Shown: positions 9,690 to 18,909, counted from the first letter of the stretch. The stretch is DNA of 64,000 bases from Salidesulfovibrio onnuriiensis (GCF_008001235.1 NZ_CP040751.1:3661501-3725500), one strand, 5' to 3'. Notes: generated by a model from the sequence alone, not told the origin. Translations and numbers: made by a program.

Positions 9690-10376
9690 ATGAAAAAACT
9701 CGTATTAACCATCAGCATGTTGTTGCTTGTTTCATTCCTTGCGCCCGGCGCATCGGCCCAGGAGGTCTGGAAAATCACCTCGCTCGACTGGCAGCCGTAC
9801 TCCGGCAGCGACATGGCTTCGCAAGGCAACTCCATTCAAAAGCTCAGGGACCTCCTGCAAAAGGAGGGCATTGAGCTGAAGGTCGAATTCTACCCATGGG
9901 CCCGCGCCCAGAAGCTGGCCTCCACAGCCGACTATGTGGGCTACTTCCCGGCCTGGCCCGAGGAAGTCACCGAGGGGTTCACGGCATCCGAACCCGTGGA
10001 CTGGTCCGAAATCGGCGTGCTCACCTATAAGGGCTCCGGCCTGCAATGGAGCGGTGTCGACGCCCTGTTCGGCGAAATGGTCGGCCTGGTGGGAACCTAT
10101 ACCTATCCGCAGAACATCACCGCAGCAGCAGCCAAGAATCCAGCAAACGTGGACAAGGCCTCCAACGAGGTCGCCCTGTTGAAGAAGCTTTCCGGTAAGC
10201 GTTTCAGGGCGGCCATCACCGACCCGGCGGTCATGCTCTATCTTGCGAGCAAGGAAGGCATCGACAACATCGAAACCCTCAAGGTGCTCGAAAAAAAGGC
10301 CCTTGTCGTCGCATTCAGAAACGGAGCCGACAACAAGAAGCGAATGGAACTGCTCAAAAAGCTCCTCGGCCAGTAG
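9690..10376 (+). CDS. Family-3 periplasmic substrate-binding protein
   Basis: A 228-residue secreted protein with a signal peptide ending near ASAQE and a strong GAAGGAGGGGG ribosome site. The mature start VWKITSLDWQPYSGSDM and the PWARAQKLA segment are typical of this two-lobed family. It is the first and only rightward member of a cluster of five such genes (9.7-13.9 kb) with no ABC permease or ATPase. The ligand is unknown. Confidence 0.8.
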   Translation: MKKLVLTISMLLLVSFLAPGASAQEVWKITSLDWQPYSGSDMASQGNSIQKLRDLLQKEGIELKVEFYPWARAQKLASTADYVGYFPAWPEEVTEGFTASEPVDWSEIGVLTYKGSGLQWSGVDALFGEMVGLVGTYTYPQNITAAAAKNPANVDKASNEVALLKKLSGKRFRAAITDPAVMLYLASKEGIDNIETLKVLEKKALVVAFRNGADNKKRMELLKKLLGQ

Positions 10377-10406
10377 CAATCGCAATTTGCGAGAGAGAAA
10401 ACGGAA

Positions 10407-10432
10407 GGGCTGCGGCATGACTGCCGCAGCCC
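10407..10432. terminator. Hairpin between convergent binding-protein genes
   Basis: GGGCTGCGGCA pairs with TGCCGCAGCCC and is followed by TTCTT on the plus strand; it could end both converging transcripts. Confidence 0.7.
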
Positions 10433-10459
10433 TTCTTGGGAGCCAATACCTCTTTATCC

Positions 10460-11200
10460 CTAGAAACCGTACTGCTTCATGATCTTGTCGATGGTTCCGT
10501 CCGCCTTGATGGCGGCCAAGCCCTTGTTGAAGGCCGCCAGCTTGGCGTCCGCACCGGGGCGGCTCTTGGAGAAGAAGGCATAGATCTTGTTCTCGCCCAG
10601 GGCCGGTTCCAGAATCTCGAACTCACCGGCCTTTGCCTTCAGGTCCGGATCGCTTTGGATGGTTGCCAGGGCCACGTACTTGTCGAGAACCACGGCATCC
10701 ACCCGACCGCCCATAAGCTTCTTGAGGTTGGTCAGCTCGTTGGGACCGTCCTCCCGCTTCAGGTAGTCGGCGGCGTCGAACTCGGCGGTATTGGCGTAGC
10801 CCTTGACCACGCCGATGGTATACTTGGACAATCCCTGGAGATTGCCGTCAAAGGTGACGCCGCTTCCCTTCTTCGTCACCAGAACGATCTGGCCGCTCGC
10901 ATAGGGGTCGGAATAGCTGTAGATCTTGTTGCGTTCCTCGTTGAAGTATCCATTGTAGACAGCGTCATACTCGCCCTTCTTGACCACATTGAGCACGCGG
11001 TTCCAGGGCATGAGCTTGAATTCGGCCTGATACCCGGCCCGCTCGCAGGCGGCCTTGACAATGGCCGAGGTGAAGCCCAGCCCTTCCAGGCTTTCCGAGG
11101 CATACGGCGGCCACTCATTCGTCACGAACGTGATGCTTTCCGCCTGTGCGGGAACCGCGAAACACACAACCAACGCCAATACCAGTAACAACCTTTTCAT
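10460..11200 (-). CDS. Family-3 periplasmic substrate-binding protein
   Basis: A 246-residue secreted protein (signal peptide MKRLLLVLALVVCFAVPAQA). The ATG at 11200 follows AGGAGG. Signatures are TNEWPPYASESLEGLGF, LMPWNRVLNVVKKGEYDAVY and a second-lobe GVVKGYANTAEFDAADYL. It is clearly similar to the neighbour at 11271 along its whole length, so the two probably arose by tandem duplication. No cognate transporter is present nearby. Confidence 0.85.
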   Translation of the reverse strand: MKRLLLVLALVVCFAVPAQAESITFVTNEWPPYASESLEGLGFTSAIVKAACERAGYQAEFKLMPWNRVLNVVKKGEYDAVYNGYFNEERNKIYSYSDPYASGQIVLVTKKGSGVTFDGNLQGLSKYTIGVVKGYANTAEFDAADYLKREDGPNELTNLKKLMGGRVDAVVLDKYVALATIQSDPDLKAKAGEFEILEPALGENKIYAFFSKSRPGADAKLAAFNKGLAAIKADGTIDKIMKQYGF

Positions 11201-11270
11201 GGTGCCTCCTGACCAGAGTTGTGGCGGCCTGCAACCAGACCGACGTTACAAAACGCACATATGGCCGAGC

Positions 11271-12068
11271 CTAGTCGCAGGACTTCTTGACCATACCCTG
11301 CTCTTTTGGATTTTCAGGTTCTATAAAACCAAACTTCATCATTATTTTATCCTTTACACAGTCCGCCTCTATCATCTCCAGGCCCTTGTTAAAACGTTCC
11401 AGTCGATTCTCCCAACCTGGCAGTTCCTTGGAAAACATGACGTAGATATCCTTCTCATCCAGCGGGGGGAAAAGGAAATCCACATCATTGACCGACCCCG
11501 GTAGGGTACAGCTGTTCTTGAGCAGATAGATGGCCTGGAATTTGTCGATGACAACGGCGTCCAGACGATCATTCAGAAGTTTGCTGAGATTGAGCAGGTC
11601 GCTCGGAGCCACGTCCTTCTGGAGATAATCGGCGCCGTCGAATTCCGGGGTATTCACATATCCCAGGACAACGCCCAGACGATAGGGAGCCAGGGAACGG
11701 ATGGTGCCATCCCATTTCAGCCTGTTGCCCTTTCGGGCGCAAAGCACGAGCTGACCGTGAATATATGGCCGGGATAGCGCATAGGTCCTGGCCCGTTCCT
11801 CGCTGTAATAGGCGCTGTACAAGGCGTCGTACTTGCCCCGGGCCACATCATCCATGGCCCGTTTCCAGGGCATGAAATGGAAGCTGGCCTTGAGCCCCAC
11901 CCTGCGGCAGGCTTCGGCAATGATGGCCGACCCCACCCCGTATTCGGGCAGGTATTCCCCGGCATAGGGCTGCCAGTCCACGGTGGCGAACGAAATGGTG
12001 TCCTGGCCGAAGGCCGGGAAAGACAACACAAGCAGCGCCACTGCCGTAAACAGGATTGTTCTCTTCAT
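11271..12068 (-). CDS. Family-3 periplasmic substrate-binding protein, paralogue of the 10460 gene
   Basis: A 265-residue secreted protein with signal peptide ending at SFPAFGQ and ribosome site GGGGAGAGG. It shares with its neighbour the blocks DWQPYAGEYLPEYGVGSAI, PWKRAMDDVARGKYDALY and GVVLGYVNTPEFDGADYL. A C-terminal extension of about 20 residues (EPENPKEQGMVKKSCD) is not in the paralogue. The ligand pocket has diverged, so it may bind a different but related amino acid. Confidence 0.85.
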   Translation of the reverse strand: MKRTILFTAVALLVLSFPAFGQDTISFATVDWQPYAGEYLPEYGVGSAIIAEACRRVGLKASFHFMPWKRAMDDVARGKYDALYSAYYSEERARTYALSRPYIHGQLVLCARKGNRLKWDGTIRSLAPYRLGVVLGYVNTPEFDGADYLQKDVAPSDLLNLSKLLNDRLDAVVIDKFQAIYLLKNSCTLPGSVNDVDFLFPPLDEKDIYVMFSKELPGWENRLERFNKGLEMIEADCVKDKIMMKFGFIEPENPKEQGMVKKSCD

Positions 12069-12166
12069 GCCTCTCCCCTTCTCAACGCTGTCCGCTAATG
12101 ATGACGGCTATTCAAACACTAGCAGAGGAAAAGGCCGGAGCCATTATTTTCTTGCAATTGTCCGGA

Positions 12167-12976
12167 TCAATGAATGTAGCTGCGCACGATCTTCTCGATG
12201 AGCCCGTCGGCCCGCATGGATGCGATGGCCCGGTCGAATTCGGTCATGAATCGCGCACGGTAGGAAGCGCCAAAATCGTGGGAATATGCAAGGTAGCCCT
12301 GCTCCCGGTGGATGACCGCCCCCTGGAGGATGCCGTACCGGTAGGGATAGTCCCCCTGGTTCTGCTGCTTGATGGTCCAGTACACGGCATTGCGGTCGTT
12401 GATGTAGCAGTCGACCTCGCCCGCGAGGAGCTTGCGCACGTTATCCTCGGTGCCGTGCAGGGCCTCCACGGTGATGTCGCCGTCCGCAACGGCCTGATTG
12501 AACCTGTCCCCGCCGGTCTCGAAGGAGAGATTCTGGCCGATGCGCAGGCCGAAGTAATCCTCCGGCCACCGGGGCCTGGAGGCCTTGAGCACATCCTTGT
12601 TGCAGAATACAGCGGTTTCCTCCTCCAGGATGGGCACGGAATATTCATCCAGGTACGGCCGCTCCTCCGGACGATAATAGGGAGGAAACACGGCAAAGAC
12701 CTCTCCGTTGGCCGCGGCTTCCAGCAGTTTTTTCCAGGGAAGCAGGCGAATCTCGATCAGAAAGCCCTCCATCCGGTTCCCGGCCTCCAGAAGGATATCC
12801 GCGTAGATGCCGCGCATGCGGCCGTCGATCCGGTAGCTGTAGGGCGGGTAGGCGTCGTCCCCATAGACCACGACAACCTCTTCCCCGGCCTGGGCCGATC
12901 CGCAGCAGACAGCGCCCGCCAATAGCAGGGCGCATAGAAACGACAGGATTCCTTTCATGGCAAAGTCTCGGGACAC
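12167..12976 (-). CDS. Family-3 periplasmic substrate-binding protein
   Basis: A 269-residue secreted protein. The GTG at 12976 is chosen because GGGGAGG lies ten bases before it; the ATG at 12958 has no ribosome site but would give a cleaner signal peptide (MKGILSFLCALLL...AQA). The mature region begins VVVVYGDDAYPPYSYRIDG, with LPWKKLLEAAANGEVFAVF and EVDCYINDRNAVYW further on. It belongs to the same transporter-less cluster. Confidence 0.8.
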   Translation of the reverse strand: MSRDFAMKGILSFLCALLLAGAVCCGSAQAGEEVVVVYGDDAYPPYSYRIDGRMRGIYADILLEAGNRMEGFLIEIRLLPWKKLLEAAANGEVFAVFPPYYRPEERPYLDEYSVPILEEETAVFCNKDVLKASRPRWPEDYFGLRIGQNLSFETGGDRFNQAVADGDITVEALHGTEDNVRKLLAGEVDCYINDRNAVYWTIKQQNQGDYPYRYGILQGAVIHREQGYLAYSHDFGASYRARFMTEFDRAIASMRADGLIEKIVRSYIH

Positions 12977-13065
12977 GACAACAATACCTCCCCTTCGTGC
13001 ATTGGCGGCCGGCTGAACGGCGGACCGGCCATCGTGCGTTCATGATGCGCAAAACAACCGCTCCA

Positions 13066-13080
13066 AGGAATTATTATTCC
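13066..13080. promoter_or_regulatory. GGAAT-TATT-ATTCC palindromic motif upstream of the 12976 gene
   Basis: GGAATTATTATTCC has matching five-base arms around TATT, about 95 bases upstream of the GTG start. A similar site with ACAAT/ATTGT arms lies upstream of the next gene. Confidence 0.35.
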
Positions 13081-13098
13081 CCGCCCGAAAACGTCAAA

Positions 13099-13126
13099 GG
13101 CCCCGGCGATCTGAACCGCCGGGGCC
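13099..13126 (-). terminator. Terminator after the 13149 binding-protein gene
   Basis: GGCCCCGGCG and CGCCGGGGCC arms with a short loop, 23 bases past the stop; a short TTT follows on the minus strand. Confidence 0.65.
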
Positions 13127-13148
13127 GAATATCCGAATAGGGTGCGTC

Positions 13149-13904
13149 CTACTTGAGGTACTTGTCCTGGATCGACTGGACCGTGCCGTCGGCCTTCAGG
13201 GCGTCCAGGGCGGCCTGGAACTGTGCAAGGAGGTCGTCGGAAACGCTCTTGTTGAAGGCAAAGTTCAGGGTGCCTTCCTGCAGGACATAGGCGACTTCAT
13301 AGTCGGCGGGATTCAGGCCGGCCATCTTGAGCTGGTACTTGGCCGAAGACTCTTCGTAGGCCCAGGCGTCGATGCGTCCGGCGTTGAGCTTCTTGATGTT
13401 GGCCTCGTTCTTGGAGGTGATGTCCATCTTGTCCTTGCCGACGCCGGCATCTTCCAGCAGCTGCTGGCCGATATCGTCACGGATGACGCCGTACTTGTAT
13501 TTGCCGAGATCCGCGGCGGAACCGATGCTCACGCCCGAGCCCTTCTTGGCGAATACGGAAATCTTGGTGGCGATGACCGGGCCCACCCACTTGAAGAGAG
13601 GCTTGCGCGCATCGGTCAGGGTCATGGAGAACAGGCAGGTGTTGGCTTCTTCCTGAACACGCTTGTACCCCTGGGCCCACGGCAGCAGGCTGACATCCTG
13701 CGCGGACTTGGAGGCCCCCATCTTCTTGAGCATGGCGTCCAGGAGATCCACGGCAATCCCCTTGAGCTGGCCGCCTTCCTCATAGTTGAACGGCGGGTAC
13801 TGCTCGGTCATGTAGGTGAGGTCATCCGGGCCCGCGGCCATGGAGGCAGAGAACATGCCGAGGCAGAGCACCATGGCGGAAAGAACGGTAAGCAGTTTTT
13901 TCAT
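13149..13904 (-). CDS. Family-3 periplasmic substrate-binding protein
   Basis: A 251-residue secreted protein; ATG at 13904 follows AAGGAG, and the signal peptide ends near FSASMAAG. Motifs are YMTEQYPPFNYEEGGQLKG, LLPWAQGYKRVQEEANTC and the lobe-2 start VFAKKGSGVSIGSAADLGKY. A lysine-rich region suits an acidic or amino-acid ligand, but this is a guess. It is the last of the cluster, and the next gene, facing away, is a chemoreceptor. Confidence 0.85.
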   Translation of the reverse strand: MKKLLTVLSAMVLCLGMFSASMAAGPDDLTYMTEQYPPFNYEEGGQLKGIAVDLLDAMLKKMGASKSAQDVSLLPWAQGYKRVQEEANTCLFSMTLTDARKPLFKWVGPVIATKISVFAKKGSGVSIGSAADLGKYKYGVIRDDIGQQLLEDAGVGKDKMDITSKNEANIKKLNAGRIDAWAYEESSAKYQLKMAGLNPADYEVAYVLQEGTLNFAFNKSVSDDLLAQFQAALDALKADGTVQSIQDKYLK

Positions 13905-13962
13905 TTCATTCTCCTTGTGGGTGTATAGTGATTGTTCCACCATATAGAAAAAACCACGGCGG

Positions 13963-13977
13963 ACAATTATTATTGTT
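13963..13977. promoter_or_regulatory. ACAAT-TATT-ATTGT palindromic motif upstream of the 13904 gene
   Basis: ACAATTATTATTGT has five-base arms around TATT, about 60 bases before the ATG at 13904. It has the same layout as the site at 13066. Confidence 0.35.
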
Positions 13978-14134
13978 ACAGAAGACTTCTTGCCCGAACG
14001 CTTAGGTGAGTACGCACTTCCCGGCGACGATTAAATTCTAATGTCACTAAGATGGACAATGGGTTAGAAAATAACCAGGGGAAATTCCCACGACAAACCA
14101 TGAACCTAAATCCATTGCAGAGCGAGGAAGTTCC

Positions 14135-15673
14135 ATGAGCAATATGCGGGGGAGCGAAAGGCGGCTCGGGATCCAGGTAAAAATCAGCGGCGCTCTGGCC
14201 GTGGTCATCACCCTGGTATTGGGAGCATACGGCATTTACAACTACTATTCCGAAAGGGCCACCCTTCTGGATGGGGTGGAGGCCAAATCCGTCCGTATAG
14301 CGGAGCGCGTGTCAAAGTCCATGGTCACGCCCCTGTGGGATTTCGACCAAGACCTGGCCAAAAACAACATCCTTTCGGAAATAGCCGATGACGAGGTGGA
14401 CGGCATACTGGTGGCGGAAAAGGATGACACCACTGTGTTCATGGCCATGGCCCGGAATGCCGAGGGCACGGTGGCCCAGGTGGATCGCCTCAACCAGGGC
14501 GACCTCATCCTCCAGTCCAAGGAAGTGCTCAAGGACGGCAAGGACAAGCTCGGGCTGGTCACCGTGGCCATCTCGCTGTCCAAGGTCAACCGCCAGCTCC
14601 AGAGCATCATCTGGGGCATCCTCATCCAGCTGGTGAGCATGAACGTGGTCATCATCCTGCTGCTCTCGGTCATCATCAACCGGACCCTGGTGCGTCCGGT
14701 CCAGGACCTCAAGGAATTCGCGGCCCGCTTCGGCGACGGCGACCTCTCCGCCTCCATCTCGGTCAACAGCAAGGACGAGGTCGGCGACCTGGCCGACGCC
14801 TTCCGCTCCATGCGCGACAAGCTGACCGGTATCGTCAAGAATGTGCAGGAAGTTTCCGAAAACGTGGCCGGCGGCAGCGAGGAACTTTACAGCACCTCGG
14901 AAAGCCTGGCCCAGGGCGCCACGGAACAGGCCGCCAGCGTGGAACAGATTTCCTCAAGCATCGAGCAGATGTCGTCCAACCTGGCCCAGAGCGCCGAGAA
15001 CGCCCAGAAGACGCGTTCCCTGGCGCAAAAGGCGGCCAAGGACGCCGAGGAAGGCGGCCGCGCAGTGGAACAGACCGTGGGAGCCATGAAGGAGATCGCC
15101 GAAAAGATCGCCATCGTGGAGGAAATCGCACGGCAGACCAACCTGCTGGCGCTGAACGCGGCCATCGAGGCCGCCCGCGCCGGTGAGAACGGCAAGGGCT
15201 TTGCGGTGGTCGCCGCGGAAGTGCGCAAGCTGGCGGAACGAAGCGGACAGGCCGCGGCGGAGATCAGCGAGCTGTCCATCTCCAGCGTGGACGTGGCGGA
15301 CAAGGCCGGCAAGATGCTCAAGCAGACCGTTCCGGACATCAAGGAAACCGCCGAGCTGATCGAGGAGATCTCGGTCTCCGCCAACGAGCAGACCGAGGGC
15401 GTTTCCCAGATCAGCGCCGCCATCAGCCAGCTGGACCGCGTGGTGCAGCAGAATGCGGCGGGTTCCGAAGAGGTTTCCACCAGCTCCAGCGAACTGGCCG
15501 ACCAGGCCCAGGCCATGCAGAAGACAATGAGCTTCTTCAAGACCGGCAACGGCGGCAGTCCGCGATTCACCACCAAGCGCACCAAGGTCAAGACGGCCAA
15601 GGCGCTCCCGCAGCAGGGAACGGCCGCGCAGGCCCTTCCGGAACAGGATGAGGACGACTTCGAACGCTTCTAG
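14135..15673 (+). CDS. Methyl-accepting chemotaxis protein
   Basis: A 512-residue chemoreceptor with GAGGAAG before the ATG. It has TM1 (residues 15-33), a periplasmic domain of about 130 residues with CACHE-like features ([32 protein letters not shown]), and TM2 (about 155-180). A HAMP domain follows, then a cytoplasmic coiled coil whose tip carries the conserved [20 protein letters not shown] segment. The C-terminus ends DEDDFERF and lacks a classical NWETF-type adaptation pentapeptide. It lies beside five orphan binding proteins, which suggests, without proof, that some of them deliver ligand to it. Confidence 0.95.
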   Translation: MSNMRGSERRLGIQVKISGALAVVITLVLGAYGIYNYYSERATLLDGVEAKSVRIAERVSKSMVTPLWDFDQDLAKNNILSEIADDEVDGILVAEKDDTTVFMAMARNAEGTVAQVDRLNQGDLILQSKEVLKDGKDKLGLVTVAISLSKVNRQLQSIIWGILIQLVSMNVVIILLLSVIINRTLVRPVQDLKEFAARFGDGDLSASISVNSKDEVGDLADAFRSMRDKLTGIVKNVQEVSENVAGGSEELYSTSESLAQGATEQAASVEQISSSIEQMSSNLAQSAENAQKTRSLAQKAAKDAEEGGRAVEQTVGAMKEIAEKIAIVEEIARQTNLLALNAAIEAARAGENGKGFAVVAAEVRKLAERSGQAAAEISELSISSVDVADKAGKMLKQTVPDIKETAELIEEISVSANEQTEGVSQISAAISQLDRVVQQNAAGSEEVSTSSSELADQAQAMQKTMSFFKTGNGGSPRFTTKRTKVKTAKALPQQGTAAQALPEQDEDDFERF

Positions 15674-15695
15674 CCCCCACTCCCCCCCCCGCGAC

Positions 15696-15725
15696 AAAGG
15701 CCCGAAGGACAACCTTCGGGCCTTT
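15696..15725 (+). terminator. Terminator of the chemoreceptor gene
   Basis: AAAGGCCCGAAGG pairs with CCTTCGGGCCTTT around an ACAA loop, followed by TTTCATT; it lies between convergent genes and can work both ways. Confidence 0.85.
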
Positions 15726-15752
15726 TCATTTTCGGGCAATGTCTTGCGTCCG

Positions 15753-16820
15753 TCACCGGGCCATGGCGCTCGGAACGGTGATGGCGCCGGAAACGATGGC
15801 CGCCTCGAGCTCCGCCATCCTCTCGAGCACCTGCCGGGGGATGCGCCCGCGCGTGTACTTCATGGGGCTCAGGCTCACACCGCCGTTCCCGAGTTCGTAC
15901 AGGTAGTTCCTGTTCTCGAAACGGCCGTGCGCGATCTCGCCCACAAGGGTTTCCACTGCCACATCAAGCCGCTTCATGACGCTGGTGAGAATGTGCCCCT
16001 GCGCCAGATGGTCCTGGTCGGAATCCACGCCGATGGCATATTTCCCGATGTCCTTGACGTACTGGAACACGCCCAGGCCCGAAGCCCCCGCCACAGGGAA
16101 AAAGACGTCGACCTGTTCCTGCTCGGCCATTTCCCGGGCGATGCGGACGGCCACGGCGGGATTGTTCCAGGGATTGAAGCCCGGATCGACGTGATCGATA
16201 TAGCGCGTTTGCAGGGAGACATCCTTCCCGGCCATCTCCACCCCGGCGGAAAAGCCCTGGACGAATTCCCGGATGGGCGGCGCGTCGGTGCCGGCGATTA
16301 CGCCGAGCGACCTGGTTTCGGACATGTTGGCCGCCAGAAAGCCCGCCAGATAGGCGGCCTGGCCGACGCGAAACGTGGCCGAGGCCGTGTTGGGCAGATA
16401 GGTGTCCAGGGTATTGTCCATGAGAATGAACAGCACCTCGGGGTGTCTCTCGGCCACCACCATCATGGGCTGCTTCATGGAGTAGCTGGTGCAGAAAACG
16501 GCCTTGCAGTCATTGGCCACCAGGGTTTCCAGAAGACGCTCCGATGCCTCGGGCGAGGACTCCTGGCGCTGTTCGAGCACAAACCCGGCCCCGTGCTTCT
16601 GGCAGCCGCTCACCAGTCCCTTGTACTGCATGTCCATGTAGCCGCGATCCCCAAGGCCGCTGTAGTCCAGAAACATGCCGAAAAGCATCTTCGAAGGCTG
16701 CAGGAGCCGACCTGTCCTGTGGCCGGCAATGGTCCCCGCTTCCTCCCGGGGCTGTTCCGAACACGCGGCCAGGGAAATGAGCAGGCAGCAGGCCAGGACG
16801 GCAAGCGCAACACGACGCAC
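15753..16820 (-). CDS. BMP-family (Med/PnrA-like) substrate-binding lipoprotein
   Basis: A 355-residue lipoprotein. A GTG start at 16820 is chosen since AGGAGG stands six bases before it and the resulting signal VRRVALAVLACCLLISLAAC is a typical lipoprotein leader; an in-frame ATG lies at 16856. The body has the BMP fold pattern: FGMFLDYSGLGDRGYMDMQYKG, FRVGQAAYLAGFLAANMS, FFPVAGASGLGVFQYV and VDSDQDHLAQGHILTSVMKR. The family binds purine nucleosides or related compounds. No transporter genes are beside it. Confidence 0.85.
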   Translation of the reverse strand: MRRVALAVLACCLLISLAACSEQPREEAGTIAGHRTGRLLQPSKMLFGMFLDYSGLGDRGYMDMQYKGLVSGCQKHGAGFVLEQRQESSPEASERLLETLVANDCKAVFCTSYSMKQPMMVVAERHPEVLFILMDNTLDTYLPNTASATFRVGQAAYLAGFLAANMSETRSLGVIAGTDAPPIREFVQGFSAGVEMAGKDVSLQTRYIDHVDPGFNPWNNPAVAVRIAREMAEQEQVDVFFPVAGASGLGVFQYVKDIGKYAIGVDSDQDHLAQGHILTSVMKRLDVAVETLVGEIAHGRFENRNYLYELGNGGVSLSPMKYTRGRIPRQVLERMAELEAAIVSGAITVPSAMAR

Positions 16821-17148
16821 GAAATCCTCCTGTTTCCGGGCACCCGCTTCGGCCATGGCATCCCCCTTCTCGCTTCCGGCGGGAACCGCACTCCCCGCCG
16901 TTTTCCAACAGAATCACACAATTCAAACCATGGGGCAAGGCGGCCCGCGTTATTACTTCACCGCGCCACGCGGGTTCCCGGACCAAAAGGTTTCGCCGCA
17001 GCGTCCTGCCGGTCCTTGTTACACACGCGCAGGCCATGTATAGTCATTCCATATCCCTGCGAGGCGCGCCCGGGCACCAAAAATCCTGACCGAAACGCCT
17101 TGGGCCCCCTCGAACGGCATAACCGGCAACCATCCCACGGAGGTTCGC
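16821..17148. other. Divergent intergenic region, 328 bases
   Basis: No coding region is seen between the BMP lipoprotein and the amphi-Trp gene. It holds ribosome sites at both ends and a TTATTA element near 16950 resembling motifs upstream of other binding-protein genes. Confidence 0.5.
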
Positions 17149-17670
17149 ATGCACAAGAATAAAATCGACATGAAACTCTCCCTTTCGCGCGAGGAGGCCA
17201 TTTCCTATCTGGAAGATCTGCTCAAAAGCCTCAAGGCGGGAACGGTCGTGGTCCAGGAGGGGGAGGATTTCGTTTCCATGGTCCCGGGCGAACAGGTGCT
17301 GGTGAACCTGGGGGCGCAAATGGACACGGACAGGAATTCGTTCAATTTCACGATGTCCTGGAGCCAAACCGAGCACAGGGATCTGGCGGTTCAGGAAAAG
17401 GCCGCTGTCCCGGCCAAAACGGAACGGACGCCCCTGGCGCGGCGGTTCGCGGCCCCGCCCGCACGGTCCAGAGGCGCCAAGGGCCTTGCCAGGAAACGGT
17501 CGATCACCAAGCCGTGCACCACGGACCCGGTGGAGCACAAGCCGCCCGTGAAGCCCGGGGACTGTATGCCGGAGCCGGTGTTCGAGGAAAAGGCCGCGCC
17601 GAAAACGACCTCCGTGAAACCACACTGCGACCTCATGACAAAACCGACCACCACCGGAACCAAACCGTGA
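17149..17670 (+). CDS. Amphi-Trp domain protein with a low-complexity tail
   Basis: A 173-residue cytoplasmic protein with GGAGG before the ATG. Residues 5-72 fit the amphi-Trp domain (LSREEAISYLEDLLKSLKAG, then VLVNLGAQM, ending NSFNFTMSWSQTE). The rest is a Pro/Lys/Thr-rich tail containing a few cysteines (KPCTTDP, GDCMPEP, KPHCDLM), probably disordered. The function of the domain family is unknown. The tail differs in style from neighbouring genes, which hints at recent or fast evolution. Confidence 0.65.
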   Translation: MHKNKIDMKLSLSREEAISYLEDLLKSLKAGTVVVQEGEDFVSMVPGEQVLVNLGAQMDTDRNSFNFTMSWSQTEHRDLAVQEKAAVPAKTERTPLARRFAAPPARSRGAKGLARKRSITKPCTTDPVEHKPPVKPGDCMPEPVFEEKAAPKTTSVKPHCDLMTKPTTTGTKP

Positions 17671-17677
17671 AAGACCA

Positions 17678-17710
17678 AAAAAGACGCGGGGCATAAGCCC
17701 CGCGTCTTTT
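17678..17710. terminator. Bidirectional terminator
   Basis: AAAAGACGCGGGGC pairs with GCCCCGCGTCTTTT, giving an A-run on one side and a T-run on the other. It serves the amphi-Trp gene and the end of the long leftward operon. Confidence 0.85.
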
Positions 17711-17785
17711 CAAGATGAACTCCGGAAAACGTCGCCGACGGAAAGAACCCTCTCCGCAGCAACCCGAACATATAAGCTCTGATTT

Positions 17786-18214
17786 CTACCAGCCCTTGCT
17801 GGCCATGATATCCTTCATCTTGGCTTCGGTCTCGCTCTCCACCAGGACCATCTTCTTGGCCTGGGCCTTCTTGATCTTTTCGGTAAGCACGTCGATGTCC
17901 GCAGGCTTTTCCATGAAGTCCATGGCCCCGAGCTTGATGGCCTCCACGCCCTTTTCCAGGGTGGCGTGCCCCGTGAGCAGGATGACCTGCATGGTGGAGC
18001 TCACCTCGCGGATGCGCCGCAGGACCTCGATCCCGTCCATGCCCGGCATCTGAAGGTCGAGCACGATGGCGTCATAGCCTTCGGCTTCAAGGCTCTTCAC
18101 CGCTTCCGCGCCGGAGGAAGCCGTGGTCACGTTCATGCCCCGCAGGGTCATGCGTTCGGACAGATTTTTCAAGAATTCGACTTCATCATCGATGAGCAGA
18201 ACTTTTTCAGCCAT
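17786..18214 (-). CDS. Single-domain response regulator, last gene of the SulP operon
   Basis: A 142-residue receiver with the expected acidic pocket (LLIDDEVEF), phosphoacceptor Asp in AIVLDLQMPGMDG, Thr in VILLTGHAT and Lys in MDFMEKPADI. About 20 extra residues follow the receiver (SETEAKMKDIMASKGW). It has no DNA-binding domain. ATG at 18214 follows AAGGAG. It lies 55 bases after the degenerate kinase and should be part of the same phosphorelay. Confidence 0.92.
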   Translation of the reverse strand: MAEKVLLIDDEVEFLKNLSERMTLRGMNVTTASSGAEAVKSLEAEGYDAIVLDLQMPGMDGIEVLRRIREVSSTMQVILLTGHATLEKGVEAIKLGAMDFMEKPADIDVLTEKIKKAQAKKMVLVESETEAKMKDIMASKGW

Positions 18215-18269
18215 TTCTCTCTCCTTGCACCTGGTGCAACCTGAATTGTATGAGTAGGCAGCGGGCTGC

Positions 18270-18905
18270 CTAGCTTGTTTTTTCGGGAACGGCAAGTTCC
18301 AGGATCCTGTTTGCGGGCTCGGCCCTGAAGGCCATGCCCAGTTCCGCGGCGAGCGCGGTCATGGTTCCGGGCAGCTCGTCGTTCGAATCCAGCCCGGGGC
18401 CGCAGAGCGAAACCACTGCGCCGCCATCCTCCGGGCGGCAGGAAAAAGTCAGGGTGCCGCCATCCCCGGCCCGGGCCAGGGAATGGGTGACCATGCCGTG
18501 CAGCAGATACTCCAGGCCGTAAACCTCGGTGCGGACCAGGGCGTCGGCGCACTCCCCCGCTTCCAGGGTCACGCACTTGGCGGCTGCCAGGCGTTTGGCG
18601 AGCGCGGCCACCAGAGTAATGACCTCGGCCAGGTTCACCGTGCCCACGGGCTCGTCCACGCTGTGGGCAAAGGTGTTCAGGTCCTTGATGATGCCGTCCC
18701 CGCGCCGGATCTGGTTCTGGATGGAGCCGGCCACGGAGCGCAGCTTTTCCGGTTCCAGGGGCATGCCCTTTTCGGCCATGATCGAAAGGTCGGACAGCAG
18801 CCCGGCCCCTTCGTTGACCACGGCAAGGACATTCTTGATGTCGTGGGACACCGAGGCGCAGATGCGCCCGAAAAACTGCAGATCTTCGCGGTTGTCTAAC
18901 GGCAT
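18270..18905 (-). CDS. Histidine kinase-like or phosphotransferase protein with degenerate ATPase part
   Basis: A 211-residue cytoplasmic protein. The N-terminal half has a dimerisation/H-box helix (ICASVSHDIKNVLAVV, His near 20). The C-terminal half has the size of a HATPase domain but lacks recognisable N, G1 and G2 boxes. This resembles ChpT- or Spo0B-type phosphotransferases, which keep the histidine bundle and lose ATP binding. It probably shuttles phosphate between receivers of this operon; that is inference. Spacing to the flanking genes is 4 and 55 bases. Confidence 0.65.
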   Translation of the reverse strand: MPLDNREDLQFFGRICASVSHDIKNVLAVVNEGAGLLSDLSIMAEKGMPLEPEKLRSVAGSIQNQIRRGDGIIKDLNTFAHSVDEPVGTVNLAEVITLVAALAKRLAAAKCVTLEAGECADALVRTEVYGLEYLLHGMVTHSLARAGDGGTLTFSCRPEDGGAVVSLCGPGLDSNDELPGTMTALAAELGMAFRAEPANRILELAVPEKTS

Positions 18906-18909
18906 GTGC

